From contig JAXRVH010000026.1 in NCBI GenBank assembly GCA_034640345.1, forward strand, positions 62,001 to 126,000: a DNA stretch of 64,000 bases. The letters are read 5' to 3'. The notes under the pieces are model-generated. The model was not told where the DNA came from and did no database searches. It worked only from the letters and a program-made list of their open reading frames with translations. A program made the position numbers and the translations under genes. This document shows, piece after piece, positions 22,297 to 34,467 of the stretch; position 1 is the first letter of the stretch, and each line of letters begins with the position of its first letter. The stretch comes from Drechslera avenae (Eukaryota > Ascomycota > Dothideomycetes > Pleosporales > Pleosporaceae).

Positions 22297-25200
22297 ATGC
22301 CCTTCTTCAAAAACGTCTTCACATCAAAGGACAAGCAAAAGGCGGCCAAAACCTCGACCGAGCCTGCTGCACCGCCAAAGCCCCGCTGGGAGGAATCATG
22401 GACGCGCAAAGATGTCGCGCCCGAAGAGATCCAGGAACTCATCCACGTCTGCACACAAGAGATGAAGTCGAGGGGTACGCATACGCCGACATGGCCCAAT
22501 TGTCTTCTGTAGCCTCAATCGCTGACTTGCCCCCACAGCGCTGGATATGCCCTTTCTGCTCCTCCCCTTCCGCCCCACCTCCGACACAAGTGCCTCCCGC
22601 AACTTTGTGCGCAACTTCTTCAAGGCCGCATATGAGAACACACGGCAATACTCGGGCGAAGGCCTGGCACAAGAACTGCGTCTGACTGAGCCATTGGTAC
22701 CACGCTTTCCCTCCCCCACCCCCCACCCTCACAAGGTCCAGTGCGCTAACATGCACAGACACTCTGCAGTATCATAAAATGGTGCTGGAGCAGATTACCT
22801 GGCGGCGTCGTTACCTGGGACGCATATGAGCTTTTCCGCATCGGCGAGTCTGGTAAGAACGCTTGCGTCCGCCAATCTTACCCCTCCGCTGAGACTGACG
22901 TGCCATCTAGATTCAAACTTTGCGCGCCATGCCTTCGACACCTTCATACCCATCAGCGTCGAGTCCGAGGCTCGCAAGCGCATCATATTCGACTTCTTCG
23001 ACCTGCTCTCTGCCGTGGCGGCAAGAGGCAAGAGTAACGGCATGGGCGGCAGGAAGCTCTCCCGTTTAGCAGGATGGTGGGCATTTGAGTTTGTCGAAGA
23101 TGGCAAGGGCTTTGACGGCGGCTACAAAACGTGGGAGAAGTAAGCACAAGCGCTGCATTCTATTTTTTATGCATACTAACTGCTTTGCAGGGCAGCGGAT
23201 GCTGCAAGCCATCTCTTCTTCGCCTACCTACGATCGCTGGCGCCAGACGAAAACACCGTTGGTGGAATCTCTGCTCTGCCCCGCTCCCTTCAATCCCTCC
23301 TCTCCCAGACCGAATACCCCCCGCAAACACCGACGCTCATGCAGACGCGCACAACAAAAGTCGTAATGATTGTCGACTCTGTCTCGCCTACCCCATTCGC
23401 CCTATTGCGCCGCGCCAAGCACTTTGAATATCGAGACGACGATAAGGCACTGCAGCAATTCTCTGCCTACGAAGATACTGTTAAAGCTCTAACCGACGAG
23501 TGCCGCAGAGTACTCGATTGTATTGCAACCGCCAACCAGTCAATTGTTGCCGTGGATCCCACGACACCGGACCCCTCTTGGTCCCGTTTCGAAGACTTTG
23601 GCTTCTCGGGCATCCTGGACACTCCCAGTACCCCCAACGGCAGCTCGACAAACGGCGGTACCCGCAACTTTGGACCTAGTGCCCGCTCAAAGAACACTGA
23701 CTTTGGTCGCCCCACCACACCTTCGTGGGCAGATTTCCTATCCTCTGGCTTTGCTGACGAGAACAATCAATCGCCACCAACAACCCTGTTGATGCCAACC
23801 CAGAAACTGCCGCCCCTAGGGGAGAACCGCGTCCACAGCTCTCAATCACATGTACGAAATGGGCTCAAAGAAGATGACCTCGAACCTGGCGAGTTGGCAA
23901 GCATAACCCAATTCGATCTTGACGAGACATTCTGGTGGGTATGGATGATCAGTTTGGCTTCCGAGGAGACAACGGATCGCAAAGCCGCCTTTGGCAGATG
24001 CACGCTGATTGAGACGCGTATCCAGGGGGCAAAGTGGCTGGTCATGGAAGAACAGGTCAAGGGAGCTTCTCCGGGTCCGGAAGAGGGCGCCTACATTGCG
24101 GAGAAGAAGTCCAAGTTCAGCTTCACAAAACGCGGGCGACTAGGCCGGCGCAAGTCTACGGGCAAGAAGCCGCCCACAAAGGAGCCATATAACCGCACAA
24201 CCACCAACACGCCCATGAGCAAGACGAGTATCGGCCCCGACCAGCACGCGAGGATCCAGGCTGCGGCCGCCAAGCTAGCGCAGAATGAGCGGGACGAGAA
24301 GAATGCCAAAGAGTTTGCACAACGCCGCGGACGTAGTGACGATACCACATCCGTCAAGACAAACAGTGTTCTCACTCTACAACCACATCTGGTCAACGAT
24401 GCAGGCCCAGCTATGCAATGGGATAAGAAGTATGGAGAAGCCGCACTTGATCGCGATGCACTCCGCGCCCAATACCTGGGTGACGTAAGTGCTGGCAGAG
24501 GAAGTTCTAAGAACCTCGTGACGGCTGGCAATGGTCGCTCTTCACCGCTGCCTCCAAGCGTCTCCAACCGCGATCTGCCCGCTCTACCAAAATCCGAGAG
24601 AGGCTCATCACGCTCACCACCTCACATCAACACCAAGACAGACGCTTCAGTAACCCCAGTGCCTTGGCCAAATGACTCCCCTACAGACAAGTCGTTTCCC
24701 GCATCGCTTGTTCAGGAGCATGCACCAACCCCGGATGAGCCCCAGTCAAGTGCGACCCCTCAACACCCGGCTTTGAGGAAGGCTGTGCCAGACCGTAAGG
24801 CTGCCGCTCCCGAGCCAAGTGTTCGCATCAGCGAAGACCAAGGTGAGGGAAAGAAGATCTCACCAAACAAGCTCAAGAAGAAGGAAGCTGGAGGCTTCAG
24901 AAAGCTCTTTGGTAGGAAGAAGACCGACACTTCCACACCTGCAATCGAAGTGCCAGGAGCAGATGCACAGGCTGCACGCTCGACACCAGCTGACGACGAC
25001 TCCTACTTTCAAGCTTCAGATGCCGTGCGTAGCACATCTCAGTTGGACAATCACCAACGCGAGCCATCGTTTGCCTATGAAGAGAGACACGAGGCCCTGC
25101 AGGTGCCATCACCCAAGTACGAGCCCAGCGCTACCAGCTCTTCAAGTATCACAAAGTCATACCGAGCTGGTGTGCCCGCTGCTCCTGGCGCTCCTGCGAC

Positions 25201-25663
25201 GCAAGAGGAAGTTGACCAAGCCTTCTCACGTTTCGACCAGGGCCCTATGGAGGATATGCCAGCTTTTGCACCTGCTGATGACGAGAGCGACGACGATGCC
25301 GCCGCCGCTCCAACCGTACCTCGTCGACAAGTTCCGCCGCCCAGGACTCCGACTGAACATGTTCCACAACATGCAGACGACATTTCAGAAGAGTCGGTTG
25401 AGTTTTCAAAGCAAACATCGCCATCTCAGGATCGATGGGCGCAGATTCGCAAGAATGCTGCCGATCGTGCAGCTAGGCTGAGCGAAGAGCAGACTCGCCG
25501 TAGTCGCAGCCAGAGCCAGAGTCAGCGAACTGACGAGGGCGAGACAAGCGGCGAGGAGACCATCGAGAGCCGTGTCGCCCGTATCAAAGCACGTGTTGCG
25601 GAGCTGACAGGCAACGTTGATGGCCAGCCAATCCCAACTGGTCCCAGTGGAAGACAATGGTAG
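22297..25663 (+). CDS. MSB1: MSB1/Mug8-domain morphogenesis protein
   Basis: Five exons (22297-22474, 22539-22696, 22759-22852, 22911-23139, 23191-25663) give 1043 residues. Each intron is 51-64 bp with GT..AG ends and a CTAAC/CTGAC branch site where visible, and every join keeps the frame. The start MPFFKNVFTSKDKQKAAK and the strings PRWEESWTRKDVAPEEIQEL and LSRLAGWWAFEFVEDGKG mark the Msb1/Mug8 domain (about residues 35-480), a RhoGAP-like fold. In yeasts this family acts in polarity and bud or tip growth together with Rho GTPases and cell-wall signalling; a role in hyphal polarity is inferred. The rest is disordered, with Lys-rich KKISPNKLKKKEAGGFRKLF, a likely membrane- or protein-binding patch, and an Arg/Ser/Glu-rich tail with RSRSQSQSQR. 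Confidence 0.9.
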
Positions 25664-28471
25664 ATTGTGCAAAGGTAACATTGCCTCACTAAACCCAACC
25701 CGTCATCAACTAACTCGATAGTAGATTTCTTCCAACATCACATACCTTGTCTGTTTTTCCAAAGCGTACCAAAGAGCTCGATACCCCGTTTTCAAACCAA
25801 ATCCGACTTTTCTAGTTGTAATTGCTTTTTACACCTAATACCCGTCAGCGTTTTTATACTTTACGTCTGACATCGGCTTTGTTCACTTTCAGTTCCTTCT
25901 TGTCTTTTCTTTTCTTTTCGATTTCCAGAGCCCGACAACTTTCTTCGTGGGCTATATAAAGGGGGGAAGGTGTACATGAGGTGCTCTAGGTACATATATC
26001 TTCGTGTGTGGCCAATGTTGAACAGTAGAAGAGGCTGCTTAGATGAGTATATGTATCATGGATTGTTCCCCAAATGACGTAGCATGTTACATTGACAGAA
26101 GAGAGAAAGATTGCAAACAGTGTGCGAATGTTTAATAAGAAAGATTTCAGCTTTTCCTCATGTGCATTCCATGACGTGGCCTGTTGTGAGTTTGGTGACT
26201 GTGGATTGCAGAATATAGGGGTTGTGTACATTGGTTTATATTGTCATGGTAGCTTTTCTTTTAGGGTTATGATGAAGAAAATCGACGGTACCAGACTCTG
26301 GCATTCTCTAGCCGCAGGAATCTATTGAATGCGGGTGATGGTGGTGGTAGTAGTAGTGACGCTGCTGACAAGATAAGATGAGGGACTATAGATGGGCCTT
26401 TTTCTCTTTTTCCTCTCCTCTCTCTTTTACACTCAATTCTTCTCTTCACTTTCTGTACATAAAAACCAACAAGTTCAACTCATGTCTTTCCCACTTCTTT
26501 TTTTTCTCTACAAATCTTTACCACTATAACCCTAGGAACAAAAAAACAGTGGGTTTTTCACTACGACTCCTTTCTCTCTCCTCTTTCTCCTCTATGCACA
26601 TGGTTGGGTTTTTTTTTGTAAAACACAAATTTCTACAAGTGTCGAAACAGACGGATAAAGTAGAATGTGGTTCGGGGCGCTACTGGTCCTTTTCCAACCT
26701 ATGAATTCCTGCAAAAACTTTGTATGAAGACTCGACAACATTGGACGTAGTGTATCATACTTGCGAACAGGCTGGACAGAGTATGATCCCCTATGCTTTG
26801 TTGTTTTATTTTTAGGATGCAATGAAACGTAAAGTCTCGGCAGGAACAATATATCCAGTCGGTTAAGGAGGAGTAGTAGTAGTAGTAGTAGCAGTTTTCT
26901 TTTGGAATGAATAGGTATACTTACAACAGAGATCTTGACAGACATTGGCGCTGTTAGCGTTGGTTTATTTTTGGGATCGCAGCTAAAAGTAGTGAATGAT
27001 TTCAACAAGTGTTGTTCTATTAGTACGTCTTGTGTAGTCGTCTCTCCATACGAAAGAAGACGGAAGTATTTTAAATTCGGAAGAGTTTTTTTGGCGACAA
27101 AGGACATAGAGCTATTGTAAGGAGCATGGAGGCAAGGAGTTTATAGATTAAACCGGGCTGAAATATCGTTGGCAGGTGGTATGGAATTTATGACAGTGTA
27201 ATCTGGAGTCACTGCGATCGTTCTCATGAAGCCGATCGCAAAGCACTTGGTTAATTTTAGACGGTGGCGATTTCTTTGAGGATTGGTGTAAAAGAGAGAG
27301 AGAGAGTATAATAGAACTATAGGGACTGAGGATGTCATAGACAGGAGGAAAGTTCTTGCAAGATATACTAGTGAGGTATATCATATGGCTACTTCCATCC
27401 ATAGTTTTCACCCATTATTTCATATAGAGTGTTTTATATGAAACGGTTATGATATTATTAGAAACGAAGAAAATAGTGAGTAGACATAAAAATCCAGCGG
27501 TCACTAGACACCATAGTTTATACGTCTTTAGTTTTTTCGAACCTCTCCACTCCGCCTCATGCGACTATGTTTCTATCTTTTTGGAAATGAAATTCTAATT
27601 TCACAATGTAAGGATATTGTAGACACGCAGGAAGCTGCGACTTTATATGTCTCAAAGAATAGCGCTAAACTCAAACTAGTTTTCAGTCACGCTCGAGCAA
27701 GCAAAGCCAGCCATGACAGTGGAGCTAAAGGTAGTGAGAAACATAAAAGTCCGGTCGCATGTATTATTTTCGGAAGTGATGATAATGCTAGATAGAAACA
27801 GCATAAAGCACATCTCATTCACCTATAGCTTTCAAGCTTTGTGTCGACACATGGTACTGAAGATTGATATTTTTAGCATGTAATTTCCGAGGCGGAAAAA
27901 GAAGGGGTTTAAACGAGAGGTTGTTGAGAAGAATTGGTAATATAGGTAGTAAACTGGAACAGAGCACTCCGCACCCATATAGTAGTGCTGCAATCGTTTT
28001 AGGAAGATCTGGACATGCCTTAAAGTCTCGAGAGGTTTTGTTATTGAGATTTTGGTAACACAGGTGAAGTGGTATAAAGAGTTGTCCGTCTTAGAGGAGC
28101 GGAGGCAATATATATACGACCAGGTACACGAAAGTCACAAACTGTCTCTATACTGTGTGTTAAAAGTAGAGTGATGTGACTGATATGCAGCGATATTTTG
28201 GCGTTCAGGGACGTGATGTCAGACAAATAAAACTAATCACCAGTACGATATGAGACATGCTGGAACATGTGTGCGTCTATGGTATTCTAACAAGACCAGC
28301 ATGGTTTACACATGCAACAAATCTAAGAGATGGCCAAAATGACTTTTGCGAAAGCTGATGAACCTAGGGTGAGATACGCAGAGGCCGCAAAAGAAGTGCA
28401 GTATAAAGCGATGATTGGCACAAAAAGATCCTGTGTCGTCAAGTTGCTTATCTAATCTCCTCAATATTTAA
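25664..28471. other. Second long AT-rich spacer between convergent genes
   Basis: This 2.8 kb lies between the 3' ends of MSB1 and the hydantoinase gene. It has pyrimidine tracts (26398-26460, 26570-26595), T8-T9 runs followed by CTCTA or GTAAA, an AGT microsatellite at 26872-26890 and an AG run at 27293-27306. Open frames are short and AT-biased. It looks like the 16.7-19.1 kb spacer in composition, but I could not align the two. Confidence 0.5.
26872..26890 (+). repeat. (AGT)n microsatellite
   Basis: Six uninterrupted AGT units with a further partial unit lie in the AT-rich spacer. Confidence 0.9.
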
Positions 28472-31400
28472 TCACACAGCAGCGCCATCATACTCGTCAA
28501 TAACACTGACCGGCTTGACAAACTTGCCCAGCGGTCGGTACTCCAGATGGTTCATTCCAAACGCGTTCGGACCTCCAATTTCAACACCCCTCGGACTCGT
28601 CCATCGCTCACTCGCATTGATGCCAATGACCGAAACTAGTAGCCCATATCTGTACTCTGGCGTTCCGATAGCTTCACCATTCTGCGCGTCGATGACAGCG
28701 ATGAGGTCAGGCACAATAGCCAGCACATCCTCATTCTTCTCTTCTCCAGTCTTGTTTTCCTCGCCTTCTCGCAGTCGTATCGCGGCGATGTTTTCGTTCT
28801 TGAAGGGTATCTTGATCTTACCCTTGTACTCCGCGCCAGTGCCTTCAATGATGACTTCGCCGTATGCATGACCAGCGTGCAATTTGCGCTCCACGCCAAC
28901 AATCTTGCCTTTGAAGAGCACGCAGCCTGTTTCTGGACCGCCAACAGCGTCGATGATGGACTCGGTGACACTATCGATCCTGTTCTCTCTCCGGGCTCTC
29001 ACTACCTCGCGACCGATACGCCACGATAGCGAGATGGTATGTTCAACAGCCCAACGCTTGGTCTCCTTGCCCGTAACAGGGGCATCGGCTGCTCCGACAG
29101 AGCTTCCCATTTGCGTCAATGCTGCCCGGATCATCTGTTCGACTTTGAGGTCGCTTGCTGCGGTCGGAACGTAAATAACATTGCCGTTGCCGTCTGCCAC
29201 GCATACTGGCGCGAAGATGATTTTGCGTTCGTTGAATACTACTGGCGTTATCTGCCACTTTGTTGGGTATGCGCGGCCCATCCAGTCGCCGTCTACACAC
29301 GGCACGTCCATATTTGAGGAAGCGCCTAGGACGAGACCTTGCAGTCCATTCGAGCCACCAATCTCAAGTGGTATGATATGTGTTGCGTAGCCACCTTGAT
29401 ACAGCTTGTACAGGTGCCTCTGAGCGATCATGACACTATGGTACAATCAGTAGATGTGTCAACTCCCATCAAAACAAACATACTCATCTGCGAAGAGCTT
29501 CTCAACTCCGATCGTGGGACTACCAACACCTCCGCCACTTCCTACGCGAGCATCATCTGCGAGGTCGTCAGGGCTGACGACACGGACTGTGCCGCCAGCA
29601 CGTAGTATGCCACGAACCCGGAGCATGGTCGAATATGGAGAGCCCCCACCACCTGTGCCTAGAATGTAGCAGCCAATTGTTATCCAGTCAAGGTCGGTTT
29701 CGGATATCCACCATTCACGGTTGATCACCTTGGGCTTATATGTTGCGATATCGATCTCGGATACCGTATCGACACCATCTGCCGTATCTTCACTCGAAGG
29801 CGCAGCAATGGAACTGCCCGCGTCCCCAAGTGCATCCACCGCATCATCCTCCTCTTTTGTCACATCCAGGTTTGCAAAGTCGCCTGCTCGTGCGAAGTCG
29901 AAATCGCCGGCAGCCCTCACAATAAAGCGTGTCTTGTGAGCGACATAGTTCAGCGGAATGTCATCTACTTCTACGATGGATACTGTTTCCTTCGAGGCGC
30001 CTGCTTCGATGGTTTTCTGTATTGCTTCCTTGCAGATAATCTCCAAAAGCTCTTTTTGGCTTTGCTTCTCGGTGGACTTGACAGTGTCAATGACGGCACT
30101 GACTCGTGCCATGGCGGCACCAATCGCGTTGGCTACACCAGACCATTGGGGTTTGATGACTCGGCTCGCGCCTTGTAGTTCGTCTGGGGCTATCACTGCA
30201 CCACCTCCGACGAGCAATACCGGAAGGTCTTCTGGCGATGTCTTCATGGTGTCTATGATTCTTTCAAGCATCCTCTTTGTCTCGTCCTTGAAGGCTTGTA
30301 CATCCTCTTCTCCGAGCGTTCCTCGTACTTTTTCCGGTTTGCCAATGGCAACGTCGGAAGATCCTGCAACTGTATAGTCGGTTGCTGTTGGAACATCGCC
30401 GCCGAAGACCAAAGCCTTCTCAGGCAGCTTGTAGCCTACGGATTCTGGGCCAACCTGCATGCGCCCACGAACTCTTCTGACCAAGCTTCCACCTCCCAAA
30501 CCTATGCTTTTTACGTCTGGATAAGAAAAGTTCATTCTCACGCCAGAAAGCTCAGAGTATGCAGCTTGTTGTCTGGGAAAGCCGTTGGGTAGCAGCAATC
30601 CTACATCAGTAGTTGTGCCACCAACGTCCACGACCATCATCGCTTCACCGTTCTTCTGTTTGCCTACTAGGAAAGCAGCGCCGCGCATACTGTTCGTGGG
30701 CCCTGACGAGAAGGTCTTAATCGGCAGCCGGCTTGCTGCTTCGCCACTCAATATTGTCCCATCATTCTGTGTAATGAAAACCGGGCAATCGAGACCCAAT
30801 TTCTTGATTGGCGTCTGAAACGATGCGATGGTCTTCCGAGCAAACGACAAGATCGACGCGTTCAGTACTGCAGCGTTCTCGCGCTCCAGATACCCAATAT
30901 TGGCCACACTCTTGCTAAGAACGATATCGACATGTTCACCTAGCTCACGCTTGATTATTTCAGCCGTACGCTCTTCTTGCTTTTCCACTGTATCAATCGG
31001 ACTGAAGATGCCATTCACGACGATACTTTTGATACCCTTCTCTTTGATGATATTACACTGCTCGATAATTTCGTGTTCCTCAATGTCGGAGATCAAGCTA
31101 CCATCTACTTCTAAGCCACCTTTCATAAGCGCATAATGCCCGAGTATGATCTCACGGAGGGAATCAGGCCAATCGACACATGGCGGTGCATACATGCCAA
31201 AAGGTCCAGAAAGACGGAGTACTGCCACTCGTGATAACCGTGTCCGATCTCGGGTCACGACAGCGTTGACGAAGTGGGTTGTTCCAATGGTTACGCTGGC
31301 TACCAAAGATGGGTCGACTGAGGCAGATTGGAACATGGTAGTGATGGCGTTGGTGATGCCATGACTAGGATCCGTTGTTGTGGGAGCTTTGTGCCTGGTG

Positions 31401-31725
31401 AATTTTGTGAGCTATCATGTTCAAATCAGGGGCACAACAGGATCTATAGGTAGACTGATGGATGTTGTCGGAAATGTGTCAAGGTATCAAATTTGATGGT
31501 GCAATTGAAGAAGGGCTGTTGTAAGAGGGCCCATCGACTTGGGAAGTAATACCAAGCAACAATCCCCCGATCCTCTTCATTTGATCTCGTAGGATCAATG
31601 ATGACTCCATCGGTATTTGTACTATTCAGCGATGTCAATCTTACGATCCTGATGCTCGTTTGCAGCAATGGTACCTACCCGCCCACATCGACGCCTATCC
31701 GCAGGTTCTTCGAAGCGTTCATCAT
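28472..31725 (-). CDS. Hydantoinase/oxoprolinase (HyuA) fused to DUF917
   Basis: Four leftward exons (31725-31679, 31621-31553, 31394-29484, 29435-28472) join to 996 residues. The first junction rebuilds the nucleotide-binding motif GVDVGGTNTD across an intron, and the second gives HKAPTTTDPSHGI, both typical of HyuA N-termini. Conserved HyuA strings follow: TIGTTHFVNAVV, MVVDVGGTTTDVGLL, GLGGGSLVR. From about residue 595 (WWISETDLDWITIGCYILGTGGGGSPY) it continues as DUF917. HyuA enzymes open 5-membered cyclic amides such as hydantoins or 5-oxoproline using ATP; DUF917 partners have been linked to thiohydantoin chemistry. The exact substrate is unknown. No signal peptide is seen, so it is probably cytosolic. 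Intron 2, at 158 bp, is longer than usual here. It is divergent from an NCS1 permease. Confidence 0.9.
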
Positions 31726-32543
31726 TGCTGACCAATTCTTTGACTCGGACAATAATGGCTTGCAAGGAAAGAAATGAAGCCAGCACTGCCGCTATACATC
31801 TTGCTTGGTACTGCGGAGATCTGATAAGATTTCGTTGGTGGGGCGAATTAACCCGGAACGGACCCTGGCCCCGAGCTCGCTTCCCTACCTTCTCCAACTC
31901 TCCAGACCTCCAACATTCCCCCACTCTTCACTTCTGGAGCCAAGGCCTTGCATTTCAATTCGTCTTATTGTCAACAGTCAGATTGGAGCTGCTTCGTGTT
32001 GTGATACGTGATGTCTTCCAATAAGCAAACAGCTCGGGCGAAGAAGAACATACATCGGAACGACATTCATGCGTGTTAGGGTTTTTTGATGATGCCTGCC
32101 CTTTCAAGTGGTGCCACGGTGGTGTTGATCCTTACTAGAGCTTTCAGATGATTGGGAGAGAGAACGGCCATATGGAGAACACCATGGGGTGGGTGTGGAG
32201 CTGGTGTCTAAAGAGACGTCTCCACCTTCGCGGGCCTGCGCGGGCCTACGCCTAATAATGCACATCGCTGACCTGATAAGATAACAGCATCTGCTACCCC
32301 TCATATGACGGGTAAAACGTCTTTTCACCCATGATTGACTTATCGCACCGAACCTTTTTTGGTACGGGATAATCCTACTCTGGGTATGCTAGACAGGCTC
32401 GGTGGAATGGAGCCTAGTCCGGCAGATGATAAACATAGATGGTACCGCTAAGATGGAAGACCTTATCAATGCCTACCGCACCATCATCTCTCCGTCTTGA
32501 GGCCATTCTCATCTCAAAATTTTGGCATGCTTGATGTTGAAGC
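31726..32543. promoter_or_regulatory. Bidirectional promoter with GATA-factor site cluster
   Basis: The 818 bp between the hydantoinase ATG and the permease ATG contain six HGATAR sites: TGATAA at 31822, overlapping TGATAA and AGATAA at 32274-32284, CGATAA on the minus strand at 32340-32345, TGATAA at 32427, and TGATAA on the minus strand at 32463-32468. Five fall in 195 bp next to the permease, where about 0.6 is expected by chance. HGATAR is the known target of AreA/NIT2 nitrogen regulators. A TCGG-N6-CCGA site of the purine regulator UaY was sought and not found. Confidence 0.6.
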
Positions 32544-34467
32544 ATGGCTCTAAGGAACCGACTCGCGGTAATCAACCAGAAAATACGTTTAACCGGAGAT
32601 GACGAGAAGCACGAGCAGACGGATGCTTGGAGCAATCGTGATCTGATCCCCCTGCCCCCAGAGCGAAGAACATGGGGCTCATTCAGCTACTTCGGTTTCT
32701 GGGCTATCGCATCTTTGAACATTGCGAACTGGCAGACTCCAAGCACCTTCTTGGGTAGATTTACTCGTTTCGACATTAGCGTTGACAAGCAGCTGACGTA
32801 CTCTACAGCCATGGGTCTGTCTGTCCCACAGTCTATGCTCATCATCGTAGTTAGCCGCATCTTGATAGCTCTATTTTCGACTATCATTGCTTGGATAGGG
32901 CTAAAGTGGCACATTGGCTTTACAGTGCAGAACAGGTATAGCTGGGGTATGGTGGGAAGCTTTATACCTCTGTCGCAAAGGATTCTGCTTAATTTCATAT
33001 GGAACGCGGTACAGTGTAAGCAAACCTCCGACAGTTGGCAGCCAAAAGAATATTCGTTCTTAACTCACTGATAGGCTGGAACGGTGGGCGGTTAGTTGCC
33101 GTGTGTTTGACGGCGATCTGGCCCTCTTATGCACGTATGCCAAACACCTTCAGTGCTAACTTTCCCACCACAACGGATCAGTTTGTTGGTTTTGTAATAT
33201 TTTGGTTCCTCTCCACGCCGTTCTTGTGGCTACGTCCGGAGAGGTTTCAGATTCCCTTTATGGTCATGTGTACCTGGTGTGGCCTGGGGATGTTTGCATG
33301 GATGGTATGGGCTTTGGCAACCGCAAAAGGCGTAGGCCCGCTTTGGAACTCTGGCCAGCGAGTCCCTGCCGGATCCATGTGGAGCACATCATGGCTCATC
33401 ATGTCTGGCATCAACCAGAGTATCGGCGGTTTTGCTGCCGGTATTACCAATGGCAGCGACTTCTCGCGTTACGCAAGTAAAAGACGAAACTACATCTACG
33501 GCACTGTCACAAGCTGCGTCATCACTAGTGTCTTGGTTTCTCTGGTCGGCCTCGTTACTGCCGCTGCCGGGCAGAAGATATATGGCGAGGTGTATTGGAA
33601 TCCGCCAGGTGAGAGATTTTAATACAAGCTGTATAGGAGGTACTCGCTAACTAACTACGCCGACAACAGACCTCCTCATGAAGATGATGGACAACGGTAA
33701 CGGGTCATCGGGATCTCGTGCAGGTGTCTTCTTCCTAGCTGCAGGGTTCGGATTTGCCGCCATGTTTGAAAACATTTGCTGCAACACCATTGCGGGCGGT
33801 ATCGATCTCGCTGGTCTCTTCCCACGCTACATCAACATACGCCGTGGCGCCATCATTACCTTCCTGGCCGCGTGGGTAGTTCAGCCATGGCAACTCATTA
33901 ACCGCGCCACCACTTTCATTCAAGTTCTCTCATCATTCTCCGTATTCCTCGCCCCTATCATTGGAATCATGTCCTGCGACTACTATCTCTTGCGTAAGCG
34001 AAGGATTCGTCTGAGCCACTTGTACCGCACGAGAGATTCGATATATTATTTTTCACATGGTTTCAACTGGCGGGCTATTGTGGCCTGGATTTGTGGCTGG
34101 GCGCCTACTATAGGTGGGCTTATCGTGACAGTGAGGGTAGATCCTCATCCCTCACGCCCATTGGTTCAGCTCTACTACATGGCCTTCTTAATAGGTAAGT
34201 CGTTGGTCATGCTATTTATGTTACATCGCTTACGGATTCTTAGGCTTCTTCATTAGTGCCACAGTTTTCTACGTGCTCAACCTGATCTTCCCTGTACCAG
34301 ACATGGATCAGATGGATGCTGTAGATATATACGGTACCTTCACGGAGGTGGAAGCAAGACGGGTGGGAGTTGCGCCACTTGATGAAAACATGCTACACGG
34401 TGTGGCAGTCCGACAGACATCAGAGGATGATATTGTCGTATACGGAGGTCACGAAAAGGGTGTTTGA
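32544..34467 (+). CDS. NCS1-family permease (Fur-type nucleobase/allantoin/hydantoin transporter)
   Basis: Exons 32544-33015, 33075-33608, 33670-34194 and 34244-34467 give 584 residues, the normal length for this family. The family's opening is present (WSNRDLIPLPPERRTWG), then FGFWAIASLNIANWQT in the first membrane span, the substrate-site region GINQSIGGFAAGITNGSDFSRYA, and a later span around CNTIAGGIDLAGLFPRY. About 12 hydrophobic spans are visible. NCS1 proteins carry uracil, cytosine, allantoin, uric acid or hydantoins across the plasma membrane together with a cation; the substrate here cannot be read. The head-to-head arrangement with a hydantoinase and the shared GATA sites suggest a cyclic amide nitrogen source. 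All three introns are 49-61 bp and phase 1. Confidence 0.9.
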
